From positions 1-62,835 of the forward strand of contig CADEFT010000039.1 of the NCBI GenBank assembly GCA_902826685.1: a stretch of DNA of 62,835 nt, given 5' to 3'. The position numbers were made by a program, and so were the translations under genes. Within the stretch, counting starts at the first letter, position 1. Each line of letters starts with the position of its first letter. The notes below the pieces were generated by a model, which was not told where the DNA came from, ran no database searches, and saw only the letters and a list, made by a program, of their open reading frames with translations. Of this stretch, positions 9,599 to 18,534 are shown piece after piece. The stretch is from an uncultured Acidobacteriota bacterium. Its GTDB lineage: Bacteria > Acidobacteriota > Terriglobia > Bryobacterales > Bryobacteraceae.

Positions 9599-11440
9599 AT
9601 GTTTCTCGCCTTGGCCGCGTTTTCCCTGAAAGCCACGCTGATCCTGGCCGCCGCCGCTCTGGCCGCGGCCTGCCTGAAGAGAGCCTCCGCCGCCGCGCGC
9701 CACCTGATATGGACCGCCGCCACGGCCGCCATCGTCGCCCTGCCTTTGCTTTCGGTCTCGTTGCCGCGCTGGCACGTGGCCCTGCCGGCCGCGCCCGATA
9801 TTACGTTTGCCATCCTCGGAACTTCTTCCTTCGCGCCCGCCGCGGCGCCACCACCGGTCTCCGCGACGTTAACGGCAGCTCCCGCGGCGTTCGATTGGCA
9901 AAGCGCCGCCACCGCCGTCTGGTCGGCCGGCACGCTGCTGTTCATCGCTTCGATCGGACTCGCCTATTTGCGTCTGGCGCGCAAACGAAGCCGCGCCGCC
10001 GCCTTCCGCGGCTCGCACCCCTCCCCCATCCCCGTGCTCGAAGCCGAGCCCGGGTCGATGCCGGTGCTGTTCGGACTTCTGCATCCCGTGGTTTTTCTCC
10101 CCGCCGATGCCGCGCAATGGAGCGAGGAACGCCGCCAGATGGTGCTGCTTCACGAACTCGCGCATTGGCGCCGGGCCGATGTACTGACGCAGCTCATCGC
10201 CAGAGCCGCCTTGTCGCTGTGCTGGTGGAATCCGCTCGCCTGGCGCGCCTGGCGCGCCTCGCTCGAAGAGCGGGAACGCGCCGCAGACGATCTGGTGTTG
10301 GGCTCCGGCGCGCTCCCCTCGACCTACGCGGGCCATCTGCTTGAACTGGCGCGAACGCTGCGTCCGGCGCCCGCGACGGCTTCGGCGGCCGTGGCCATGG
10401 CGCGCGGTTCCGAACTCGAACGGCGTTTGGCATCCATCCTCGATGCCACCCGCCGCCGCACGCCTCCCTCGCGTGGATGGGCACTCGCGATGATGCTGCT
10501 TGCCCTGCCGCTGGCAGCGTTTCAGGCCGCGCAGGCCGACGTGGATCGCCTGATTTCCGCCGCCGTCTCCCAGGGCAGCTTCCTTATTCTGGACGATGCC
10601 GCGCAAGGGGCCCTGGACGCGCAGCGCTTTGACGAAGCCAAAAAGCTTCTCGAAGCCTCGCTCGCTTTGCGCACCAATCCCGCCGATCGGGGTGCCGGAT
10701 TGTTTCGTCTCGGGGTTCTCGCTTCCCGGCTCGACCGCTCGGGCGAAGCGCGCTCTTACTATGAGCGCGCCGCGCAAGCCTGGGCCGGGCGTCCGGAAGC
10801 CGCCCGCGCCCTGCTCAAACTTGCCGTGGACGCCATTGGCGCCAAGGAATACGCGCGTGCCTTCGAACTCGCCGAACAAGCCAAGCGAACCAATTCCGCT
10901 CAATCCGCCGAAGCCTTTCTGTGGATGGCCGTCGTCCGCCGCGCCGAAGGGAACAACGCCGAAGCCGCCGCGCACTTCCGCGCCGCCATGGCCGTGCAGG
11001 ACGCCGAATCGGCTGACGCGATCCCCGTCGGCCTGGTCTACGCCGATTTCCTGCGCTCGGAGGGACGCGAGCCGGAAGCCGCCCAACTCGATATCCTCAC
11101 CGCGCGCCTGCGCAAGCAAGCCGCGCCGGCGGCCACCCCACGCAGCGCAGGCATCGAGCGTATCGGCGGCGCGGTGAACGCGCCAAAACTGCTCGCCAAA
11201 GTGGAGCCGAAGTATAGCGCCGAGGCGAGGGCCGCCAAGCTCACCGGATCCTCGGTTCTATTCGTTGAAGTGCATCCCGATGGCCGGGCGCGCAACATCC
11301 AGGTCGTGAACCCGATAGGCCTCGGTCTCGACGATCGCGCCAGGGAAGCCGTCAGCCAGTGGCGGTTCGAACCCGGCACCAAGGATGGACAGCCGGTTCC
11401 CGTCGCCGCCACGATCGAAGTGAAGTGGAAGCTGCTGTAA
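9599..11440 (+). CDS. M56 membrane metallopeptidase with TPR and TonB C-terminal domains
   Basis: A 613-residue fusion. Residues 1-60 and about 105-125 hold membrane helices; the zinc metalloprotease motif HELAH is at 185-189 with the downstream EERERAADDLVL helix supplying the third ligand, as in BlaR1/MecR1. Another hydrophobic helix lies at about 495-515 of the gene's first third (ALAMMLLALPLAAF, near residue 300). Residues about 330-500 contain TPR-like helical pairs. The C-terminus (about 525-613) is a TonB/energy-transducer C-terminal domain: APKLLAKVEPKYSAEAR, then DGRARNIQVVNP and ALEAVSQWRFEPG-like pattern. There is no penicillin-binding sensor domain, so the signal is not obviously a beta-lactam. 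Partner of the BlaI-like repressor upstream. Confidence 0.88.
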   Translation: MFLALAAFSLKATLILAAAALAAACLKRASAAARHLIWTAATAAIVALPLLSVSLPRWHVALPAAPDITFAILGTSSFAPAAAPPPVSATLTAAPAAFDWQSAATAVWSAGTLLFIASIGLAYLRLARKRSRAAAFRGSHPSPIPVLEAEPGSMPVLFGLLHPVVFLPADAAQWSEERRQMVLLHELAHWRRADVLTQLIARAALSLCWWNPLAWRAWRASLEERERAADDLVLGSGALPSTYAGHLLELARTLRPAPATASAAVAMARGSELERRLASILDATRRRTPPSRGWALAMMLLALPLAAFQAAQADVDRLISAAVSQGSFLILDDAAQGALDAQRFDEAKKLLEASLALRTNPADRGAGLFRLGVLASRLDRSGEARSYYERAAQAWAGRPEAARALLKLAVDAIGAKEYARAFELAEQAKRTNSAQSAEAFLWMAVVRRAEGNNAEAAAHFRAAMAVQDAESADAIPVGLVYADFLRSEGREPEAAQLDILTARLRKQAAPAATPRSAGIERIGGAVNAPKLLAKVEPKYSAEARAAKLTGSSVLFVEVHPDGRARNIQVVNPIGLGLDDRAREAVSQWRFEPGTKDGQPVPVAATIEVKWKLL

Positions 11441-11494
11441 AGGCGATTCCCGCACTCCTGGCGTACAATGGCGTCAATGGCTCAGGAGAGAACG

Positions 11495-12871
11495 ATGGCA
11501 CGCGGCGCGGCTGCCGAACGCGGCGGCGGGCTGTTGCGGCAGTTGGGAGTGGGAACCGCCACGGCGCTGGTGGTGTCGAACATGATCGGCACGGGCATCT
11601 TCACCACCACGGGCTTTCTCGCGGGCGATCTCGGCGACCCCTACCTGGTGCTTCTCATCTGGGTTGTAGGCGCCATCTCGGCACTCGCGGGTGCGTTCTG
11701 TTATGCCGAATTAGGCGTGAATTACCCCAGTTCCGGCGGCGAGTATGTTTACCTCACGCACGCTTACGGACCGGCCTGGGGTTTCATGACCGGATGGGTG
11801 TCTTACTTTGCCGGTTTTTCCGCTCCCATCGCGGCGAACGCGCTCGCCCTGTCCGATTACCTTGGCTATTTCTTTCCCGCGCTGAAACAGGAGAACGCTC
11901 AGATCGCGCTTGGCAGCGTCATCCGCGTGGGCTGGGCGCAACTGGTAGCCGGCCTGGTGATTCTTCTTCTTACCGCACTTAATATTTTCGGCGTTCAACG
12001 CGCCGCGCGATTTCAAAATGTCTTCACCGCGCTGAAGCTTACCGTAATCGTTTCCTTTATCCTGCTTGGTCTGACGGTGGGAAACGGGAGTTGGGATCAT
12101 TTTTCGCAGACGGCGGTGCGTACCAGCACGACGCCGCTCGCCTATCAGTTCGCCGTCAGCCTGTTTTTCATTTACTTGAGTTACAGCGGGTGGAACGCGG
12201 CTACCTATGTCGCCGAGGAACTGCGCAAGCCGGAGCGTACGCTCCCGCTGGCCCTCACCGCCGGAACGCTTCTGGTGGCCGCGCTCTACATCCTGCTCAA
12301 TATCGTTTTCATCTACAGCATGCCACTGGAACAAATGAAGGGTGTGCTCGCCATCGGTGCTTTGAGCGCGTCCCATCTGTTCGGTCCACAGGTGGCGGGC
12401 TTCTACGGCGCCCTTATGGCGATTTCGCTGATCGCGACTTTGAACGCGATGGTCACCATCGGGCCGCGCGTCTATTACGCCATGGCCAAGAATCGCGCCT
12501 TCCTCGCCTCGGCGGCCAAGGTCGATCCGCGCTGGCATACGCCCGTCAATGCCATCGTCGCCCAGGCCGTCGCCGCGCTGTTGATGACCCTCACGCCTTT
12601 CGTCAGCCTGATCATGTTCATCGGCTTCACGCTCAACGTATTCGCCGGCCTCGCCGTGGCGTCGTTGTTTGTGTTCCGCCGCAAGCCAGGCTGGCGCAAG
12701 CTTGGCGTGGTCAGCTTCGCCTATCCGCTGGTGCCGGTGGTCTTCCTTGTCATCTGCGTCTGGACGCTCGTCATGGGCCTGCGCATCCAGCCCTATGTCT
12801 CGCTGGCCGCGCTGGGCATGGTGGCCGTTGGCGCGCTAGTCTATAAGTTTCGCGTGCAGCCCGGCGCCTGA
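11495..12871 (+). CDS. APC-superfamily amino acid permease
   Basis: A secondary transporter of the amino acid-polyamine-organocation superfamily, about 458 residues with 12 hydrophobic segments. The first helix has the characteristic unwound motif VVSNMIGTGIF, which binds the substrate amino group and carboxylate in the family. The start at 11495 is preceded by AGGAGAG at about 5 nt; an in-frame ATG at 11468 has no such site. It follows the M56 gene after 54 nt and precedes folD by 10 nt on the same strand. The substrate is not determinable by eye; LAT/cationic amino acid transporters are the closest in pattern. Confidence 0.88.
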   Translation: MARGAAAERGGGLLRQLGVGTATALVVSNMIGTGIFTTTGFLAGDLGDPYLVLLIWVVGAISALAGAFCYAELGVNYPSSGGEYVYLTHAYGPAWGFMTGWVSYFAGFSAPIAANALALSDYLGYFFPALKQENAQIALGSVIRVGWAQLVAGLVILLLTALNIFGVQRAARFQNVFTALKLTVIVSFILLGLTVGNGSWDHFSQTAVRTSTTPLAYQFAVSLFFIYLSYSGWNAATYVAEELRKPERTLPLALTAGTLLVAALYILLNIVFIYSMPLEQMKGVLAIGALSASHLFGPQVAGFYGALMAISLIATLNAMVTIGPRVYYAMAKNRAFLASAAKVDPRWHTPVNAIVAQAVAALLMTLTPFVSLIMFIGFTLNVFAGLAVASLFVFRRKPGWRKLGVVSFAYPLVPVVFLVICVWTLVMGLRIQPYVSLAALGMVAVGALVYKFRVQPGA

Positions 12872-12880
12872 ACATAACTC

Positions 12881-13791
<911 letters not shown>

Positions 13792-13807
<16 letters not shown>

Positions 13808-14649
13808 TCCGGCAAAAACTCCGCCACCAGGTCTTCATAGAACGGCCGCAGCGCCTTCACGTCCGGAGCCTTGTCCGACTTCGAATACAGGTCGTACTGA
13901 TTGAACTCGCGCACCCAGTGAAACAGCTTGCGATCTTTTTCGTTCATCAGGTATTGATACTGATTCTCGCGATGGATCGGGTAGCAGGAGTGATACCGGA
14001 TCATGTACAGCGCCTCTTCCGGCAGATACGCCTTGGTGACGTGGTACAGGTACTCGTCATGGCCCCAGGAAAGGTCCACGTTGTCGAGCCCGCAGTATTT
14101 CGAATACACGCCCAACTCGGTCTGATACTCGGGAACCTTGCTGTCGGGATTTGCCGCGAAGAACTCCGGGTAGACAATCCTGTCCGACCATGCGCAGCCC
14201 ACCGGGAACGTGTCGCCCACCACCGCCCACTGCGGCTCGCCGTAAAGACACAGCACCTTGCCCAGATCGTGCAGCAGACCGGAAAGAATGAACCACCGTT
14301 CACGCCCGTCCCGGCGGCACGCTTCGGCCGTCTGAAGATTGTGCGCGATCTGCGACAGGTCGGTATCGGGATCGCTGTCGTCCACGATCACCTCGAGCTG
14401 ATCCATCGCCTCCCACACGCTCATCTTCTTGCGGTTGAGCGGCGTATACTCCCGCTTCTTGCTCAACACGAAATCGCGGGTTTGCTGGGCATGGTTCAGG
14501 CGATAGAACTCGCGCACGCCCGGCGGCGTGGCATCGCTATAGACGCGGAAGTCTTCCTTTTTCTTGTCCGGATCGTACCGGCTGCGTACGAAATCCTCCC
14601 ACTGCTCCATCACGTCGGGTTGGCGCGGACCGGCTGAGGTGGTAGACAT
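13792..14649 (-). CDS. Myo-inositol oxygenase
   Basis: Predicted non-heme di-iron oxygenase that converts myo-inositol and O2 to D-glucuronate. The 285 residues match the length of the human enzyme, and all six iron ligands can be placed: H103 (IAHNLQTAE), H127-D128 (LLHDLGKV), H197 (SWGHDEY), H220 (IRYHSCYP) and D253 (EFNQYDLYSK). The GEPQWAVVGDTFPVGC stretch and the substrate-contact Lys in DLGK are also conserved. The family is best known in animals, plants and fungi and is sparse in bacteria. It is transcribed in the same direction as the ROK regulator, 45 nt downstream of it, from what looks like its own promoter. No uronate isomerase or other glucuronate gene is in the window. Confidence 0.96.
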
Positions 14650-14656
14650 GGCTATT

Positions 14657-14690
14657 AATTTATTTACTGCAAAAATTGCCCCGCTGTCAA
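14657..14690 (-). promoter_or_regulatory. Promoter and candidate operator of the myo-inositol oxygenase gene
   Basis: On the minus strand: TTGACA (14690-14685), 18 nt spacer, TAAATA (14666-14661), ATG at 14649. An imperfect inverted repeat, CAAAAATT on one side and AATTTATT on the other (14657-14677), covers the -10 element; AT-rich palindromes of this sort are typical of ROK repressor sites. The stretch is strikingly AT-rich against its surroundings. The promoter is seen; operator function is inferred. Confidence 0.5.
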
Positions 14691-14694
14691 TGCT

Positions 14695-15933
14695 CTAGGC
14701 GTGAATCCGCACCTGTTTCGGTGTTTCGCTCGCCTGGTTGTGCTCGAAGCTGTAGAAATAGCGGTTCAAGGCCAGCGCCACCGCTCCCAACAGCGACGCC
14801 TGGTCGGCATGCGCCGACGCGCGAATCTGCACGCCCTCGAGCCAGGACTGCGGCACGCTCCGCCGCAGCACCTTCCAAACCGGACCCTTCAACAAATCCC
14901 ATCCCGCCGCGCCCCAGCTATCGACGAAGATCGCTTCCGGGTTCAACCCCATGATGAGGTTTCCGAACCCGAGCCCAAGGCTCCGCGCCGCCTCGCTCAA
15001 CGCTTCGGCGGCGGCATTTTCGCCCGCCCGCGCCTGCTGCACCACGGCATGGGCGCTCACGTTGCGGCCCGTCAATTCTTCATAGCGCCGCACCAGCGCG
15101 CGGTCGGAAGCGTATTCCTCCCAGCAGCCGCGATTGCCGCAAAGGCACTGGCGCCCATCGGCCACAATCGTCATGTGCCCGAATTCACCCGCCCGGCCGA
15201 AGGCGCCGCCGAGGACCTGCCCCCCGAACAGGATCCCCGACCCGATCCCGCCGCCCAGCGTCACAAACACGAAATTGTCCAGCGGCCGGTTCGCCGTCGA
15301 GCGAAACCATCGTTCGCCCAGCGCCGAGAGATTGGCGTTGTTGTCGATAAAGACCGTGGCGTCGATGCCCGTTTCAAACAGCGGATCGAGGGCCACGTCG
15401 CGCCAGCCCAGGTTCGGCGCCGTGGTCACCGTCTTTGACCGTGCGTCGCATGTCCCGGCGATCGATACCCCGATGCCCAGAATGCCATCCGCTCCGTAAG
15501 GCAGCGCCTCGTCCCGCATCGCATCCCGCACGCCATTGAGAAAAGCGCGCGGATCGGCCTGCCAGGGCAGGGCCCTTTCCTTCACGATGGCGCCGGTCCA
15601 CTCCGCCACCGCCAGCCGCGAGCCGGTGGGCGAGATATCCACCGCCAGGATGTATCGCGCCTGCGGAGCGAGCTTCAGAATGATCGGCGGACGCCCCGCC
15701 TGAGGAGCCGTATCCACCCGCTCCTCGCGCACCAGGTCGCGCGCCATCAGCCGCTTCACGATGAACGTCACCGAACTCGGCGAGAGCCCCGTGATCCGGG
15801 TGATGTCGGATCGCGAGAGATCGCTGTTCTGGCGAATGACGTTCAACACCAGGCGTTCGTTGGCCTCGCGCAACGCCGATTTGCGCAACGCGCCGTGCGT
15901 GGTAAACGTGACGGGAGAGACCGGTCTGCTCAT
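14695..15933 (-). CDS. ROK-family transcriptional repressor (NagC/XylR type)
   Basis: A 412-residue two-domain protein. Residues about 20-75 are a winged helix-turn-helix (VLNVIRQNSDLSRSDITRITGLSPSSVTFIVKRLM), and the rest is a ROK sugar-binding domain: a phosphate-binding IDNNANLSALGE segment, GGGIGSGILFGG, and the zinc-binding signature GHMTIV...CLCGNRGCWEEYAS. The DNA-binding domain marks it as a sugar-responsive repressor instead of a kinase. I chose ATG 15933 (MSRPVSPVTF) because the longer frame adds about 66 low-complexity residues. It directly precedes the myo-inositol oxygenase gene, so inositol or a derivative is a plausible effector; this is inference. Confidence 0.92.
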   Translation of the reverse strand: MSRPVSPVTFTTHGALRKSALREANERLVLNVIRQNSDLSRSDITRITGLSPSSVTFIVKRLMARDLVREERVDTAPQAGRPPIILKLAPQARYILAVDISPTGSRLAVAEWTGAIVKERALPWQADPRAFLNGVRDAMRDEALPYGADGILGIGVSIAGTCDARSKTVTTAPNLGWRDVALDPLFETGIDATVFIDNNANLSALGERWFRSTANRPLDNFVFVTLGGGIGSGILFGGQVLGGAFGRAGEFGHMTIVADGRQCLCGNRGCWEEYASDRALVRRYEELTGRNVSAHAVVQQARAGENAAAEALSEAARSLGLGFGNLIMGLNPEAIFVDSWGAAGWDLLKGPVWKVLRRSVPQSWLEGVQIRASAHADQASLLGAVALALNRYFYSFEHNQASETPKQVRIHA

Positions 15934-15947
15934 GGGCGCGCGAAACT

Positions 15948-16418
15948 TCAGATAGAGGGTAACATCCGCGCCGGCCGCATTGCCGACCGTTCCCCCATCG
16001 CGTTCGCAAAATGAGCCACGATGTCGGTCATCTCCTCTATCGCCTCCTGCGCCTGGCCGATTGCGCCCGGCAGCCGCCTCACCAGGCGGAACCAGGCCGA
16101 CAGCACCCGGAAATCGGCCATCAGCATCCATTGTTCAAGCCGATAACTTCGCACCTGAAACGACGAAGCGTGGCGCAGGATGCCCGTCAGCACACCGTAG
16201 TCGCGTTCAAGCGCGGCGTGCAGCGCGGCCAGTTCTTCCATCGGCGGGGTCAGCTTCAGAGCCGCCCGCACGCGCATCAGCTCCAGCCCGTTGGTTTGCG
16301 AAACCCGCGCCGTGAAGTCCCTGGTCCCCTTGGCACGCAGAATCAGCAGGCACGTGTAGCGGAACCAGTACAGAAACAGCAGGAGCGAGAATCCGGCGAT
16401 AATGACGCTGACCGGCAT
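15948..16418 (-). CDS. Small membrane-anchored protein of unknown function
   Basis: 156 residues. One N-terminal membrane segment (VSVIIAGFSLLLFLYWF) followed by a basic, helical cytoplasmic domain rich in Leu, Arg and Ala (about 20-150). No catalytic motif or named domain is recognised. It ends 14 nt before the ROK repressor start on the same strand and may be co-transcribed, but the gap to the CYTH gene upstream (about 50 nt) leaves the operon boundary open. Confidence 0.6.
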   Translation of the reverse strand: MPVSVIIAGFSLLLFLYWFRYTCLLILRAKGTRDFTARVSQTNGLELMRVRAALKLTPPMEELAALHAALERDYGVLTGILRHASSFQVRSYRLEQWMLMADFRVLSAWFRLVRRLPGAIGQAQEAIEEMTDIVAHFANAMGERSAMRPARMLPSI

Positions 16419-16469
16419 GAGTTCGGTGTGATCCCATCCTGCGGCCGCCCGGCCCTGCCTGGCAAGCGC

Positions 16470-17030
16470 TTAAGGTGAAAAAACCATGTGAGTGGGCACG
16501 ATCCCCCGCTGCTGGCAGAATTCCAGGTATAGCTTTCCGTAGCTCTTGGTGATGTAGTCCGATTCGGAAAATCCCAGCCGCCCGGCCGTGAGGTCGATCC
16601 ATTCTGGCGTCCCCTCCAGTTCCAGGTAATCGCCGATGGGCGTCTCATCGAGAGTCACCACGCCCGTGCCGTCGCTGTACTCGGTCCGGTACTTCTCGTA
16701 GCGGAAGCCTGGTTGATAGCCCAGCCGGTCGAGGATGGCCCGGAACCGCGCCTCGTCGGCGACGCCCGTCTCCAACTCTTCGCGGGTCTTATGCTTGCCC
16801 GGAACCGCGGGTCCCTTGAAGGTGAGGATCGTGTGCCGCCCCGCCCGCCGCAGCCGCAGCAGGCATCCTTGCCCCCGCAGCGCCGAGCCCGCCGTGTCGA
16901 ACAATTCGTTCGATTCAAACACACGCGCCTTCGAGCGCCGGAAGCCTAGAGCGATCAGCTTGCGCCGTATTCTGGCGAACCCGTCGCAGGCGAGCTTGAT
17001 CTCGGTTTCTGAATCGCGAGAGGCGGACAT
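16470..17030 (-). CDS. CYTH-domain protein (class IV adenylate cyclase-like)
   Basis: 186 residues with the CYTH triphosphate tunnel fold. The signature ExExK is present as ETEIK at residues 8-12. Further basic and acidic tunnel residues follow in LLRLRRAGRHTILTFKGP, SKYR-like EKYRTEYS and VTLDETPIGDYLELEG, the last being the classic metal-binding strand of class IV adenylate cyclases and thiamine-triphosphatases. Whether it makes cAMP or hydrolyses tripolyphosphate or ThTP cannot be told from sequence. Its start (17030) is only a few nucleotides from the divergent tRNA promoter. Confidence 0.88.
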   Translation of the reverse strand: MSASRDSETEIKLACDGFARIRRKLIALGFRRSKARVFESNELFDTAGSALRGQGCLLRLRRAGRHTILTFKGPAVPGKHKTREELETGVADEARFRAILDRLGYQPGFRYEKYRTEYSDGTGVVTLDETPIGDYLELEGTPEWIDLTAGRLGFSESDYITKSYGKLYLEFCQQRGIVPTHMVFSP

Positions 17031-17034
17031 TGGC

Positions 17035-17062
17035 TTTACAGTCTAGCGCGCGAGCGTATAAT
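17035..17062 (+). promoter_or_regulatory. Promoter of tRNA-Arg
   Basis: TTTACA at 17035-17040, 16 nt spacer, perfect TATAAT at 17057-17062. Transcription would start about 6-7 nt before the mature tRNA 5' end at 17075. Confidence 0.75.
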
Positions 17063-17074
17063 GAGAACGGTTGC

Positions 17075-17151
17075 GCGCCCGTAGCTCAGCCGGATAGAGC
17101 GGTTGGCTTCGAACCAACAGGTCGGGAGTTCGAGCCTCTCCGGGCGCGCCA
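17075..17151 (+). tRNA. tRNA-Arg(TCG), CCA encoded
   Basis: A full cloverleaf can be drawn: acceptor stem GCGCCCG/CGGGCGC, D-arm GCTC...GAGC, anticodon stem GTTGG/CCAAC around the loop CTTCGAA (anticodon TCG, reads CGA), T-arm GGGAG/CTCTC around TTCGAGC with one G-T pair, discriminator G, then encoded CCA at 17149-17151. It is preceded by its own promoter. Confidence 0.97.
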
Positions 17152-17291
17152 AACTCATCTGCGCTGAGCTTGTGATTCGCCGAGCCTGCAGCCGCGTTAA
17201 GCGAACATTGCCGGCGCGAGCGCCAAGCCTCCTCCCCCTATCAAGAATTCTTTACTCCCCGCCGATAGAAAAGCGTGACGGGGTATCACCA

Positions 17292-18491
17292 TTGTTCAAC
17301 GCGATTCTGATCGGAAGCGGTTCCGCTCGCTGCCGGCTGATTCAACGCGCCGCGATGCTATCGGAGGGCATTCTTCCCATGAAGATGCTCGACTCCTATC
17401 CGGTCGCGCATGAACTCACTCGCTGGCTCAACACCGTTCAACCCGATCTGCTGCTGGTCGATCTCGCCGATCAGGACTCCGCGGTCCGCTGTGCCACCAT
17501 TACCGCGTCTCATAGTCCGCACACCGCCGTCATCGGAGTCGGAGAGAGCCGCAGCGACAGTTCCCTCATCCTCGCCTCCATCGGATACCCGCCGCAGCCG
17601 GAAGATCTGCTGCGCGCCGTCGATCACGCCGTCCATCGCATGCGCAGCTCGGTTGAAAGCAACCTGTTGGCTTTCATCCCCGCCAAAGCCGGCAGCGGCG
17701 CGAGCACGGTCGCTCTCAATACCGCCGCCTCGCTTGCCAGGCTCAAGCGCCGCGTCCTGCTCATTGAAGCCGATCTGCGCAGCGGCGTCATGTCCATCAT
17801 GCTCAACGTCAACCCCAGCCACTCCATCCAGGAAGTGCTGCGCAGCAAGGACGAAATGGATCTGTTCCGCGTGCGCGCCGCCGTCACCAACGCGCTCTCG
17901 GTCGATTTTCTGCTCAGCAGCCGCGCCGCCGATGGACGCCTGCCGGTCTGGGAGGACTACTTCCGCTTGCTCGAAATCGTCAAGTCGCGCTATGACGACA
18001 TCCTCGTCGACCTGCCCGAACTGGTCAACCCCGGCACGCGCGAGATCGTCCAGCGCTGCAAGCTCGTCTTCAACGTCTGTACGCCGGAGTTGCTCTCCAT
18101 CAAGCTCGCAGAACGCCGCCGCCTGGAGCTTTCCAACTGGGGCGTACCCGAAGACCGCATCGGCCTCATTCTGAATCGCTGGCATCGCGGCGAAATCGGA
18201 GCCAAGGACCTCGAACGCCAGATGAAGACTCCCGTCACCAAGGTCTTCCCCAACGACTATGGCACCGTCCGCGACTCCATTTCCGCCGGTCAGGCCGTTC
18301 CCGGACACACCCTCATCGGCCAGTCCTTCGACGAATTCGCCAGTGAAGTGGCGGGCATCTTCCGCCGTGAGCTGCCCAAGGAACCGCAAACCGGCCTGCT
18401 TGGATGGCTCAAGAAAACCGAGATGCGCTCCCCCGCTCCCGTCGTCCCGCTGCCAGGCGTCCGGATCGCGGACCGGCTGAAACGCTCCTGA
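17292..18491 (+). CDS. CpaE/TadZ-like ParA-superfamily ATPase with pseudo-receiver domain
   Basis: About 399 residues. Residues 1-105 resemble a degenerate response-regulator receiver (LIGSGSARCRLIQ, QPDLLLVDLAD). Residues from about 125 form a MinD/ParA-type domain with deviant P-loop AKAGSGAST (about 131-139): the upstream signature Lys is kept, but the Walker lysine position is Ala, as in CpaE/TadZ. LLIEADLRSG and YDDILVDLPE follow. CpaE/TadZ proteins place Flp/Tad pilus machinery at a pole, but no pilus gene is present here. The longer open frame runs back into the tRNA, so I chose TTG 17292, which matches the start of the paralogue at 20987 (LFNAILIGS versus MFGALLIGS). Start codon is the least certain point. 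Confidence 0.82.
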   Translation: MFNAILIGSGSARCRLIQRAAMLSEGILPMKMLDSYPVAHELTRWLNTVQPDLLLVDLADQDSAVRCATITASHSPHTAVIGVGESRSDSSLILASIGYPPQPEDLLRAVDHAVHRMRSSVESNLLAFIPAKAGSGASTVALNTAASLARLKRRVLLIEADLRSGVMSIMLNVNPSHSIQEVLRSKDEMDLFRVRAAVTNALSVDFLLSSRAADGRLPVWEDYFRLLEIVKSRYDDILVDLPELVNPGTREIVQRCKLVFNVCTPELLSIKLAERRRLELSNWGVPEDRIGLILNRWHRGEIGAKDLERQMKTPVTKVFPNDYGTVRDSISAGQAVPGHTLIGQSFDEFASEVAGIFRRELPKEPQTGLLGWLKKTEMRSPAPVVPLPGVRIADRLKRS

Positions 18492-18534
18492 ATCATCGGG
18501 AATAACCGGCCAACCTGCGGCGTCTTCCGAAACG

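Noticed and set aside
9209..11440. A beta-lactam resistance system
   Set aside because: BlaI and M56 are present, but there is no penicillin sensor domain and no beta-lactamase or PBP target.
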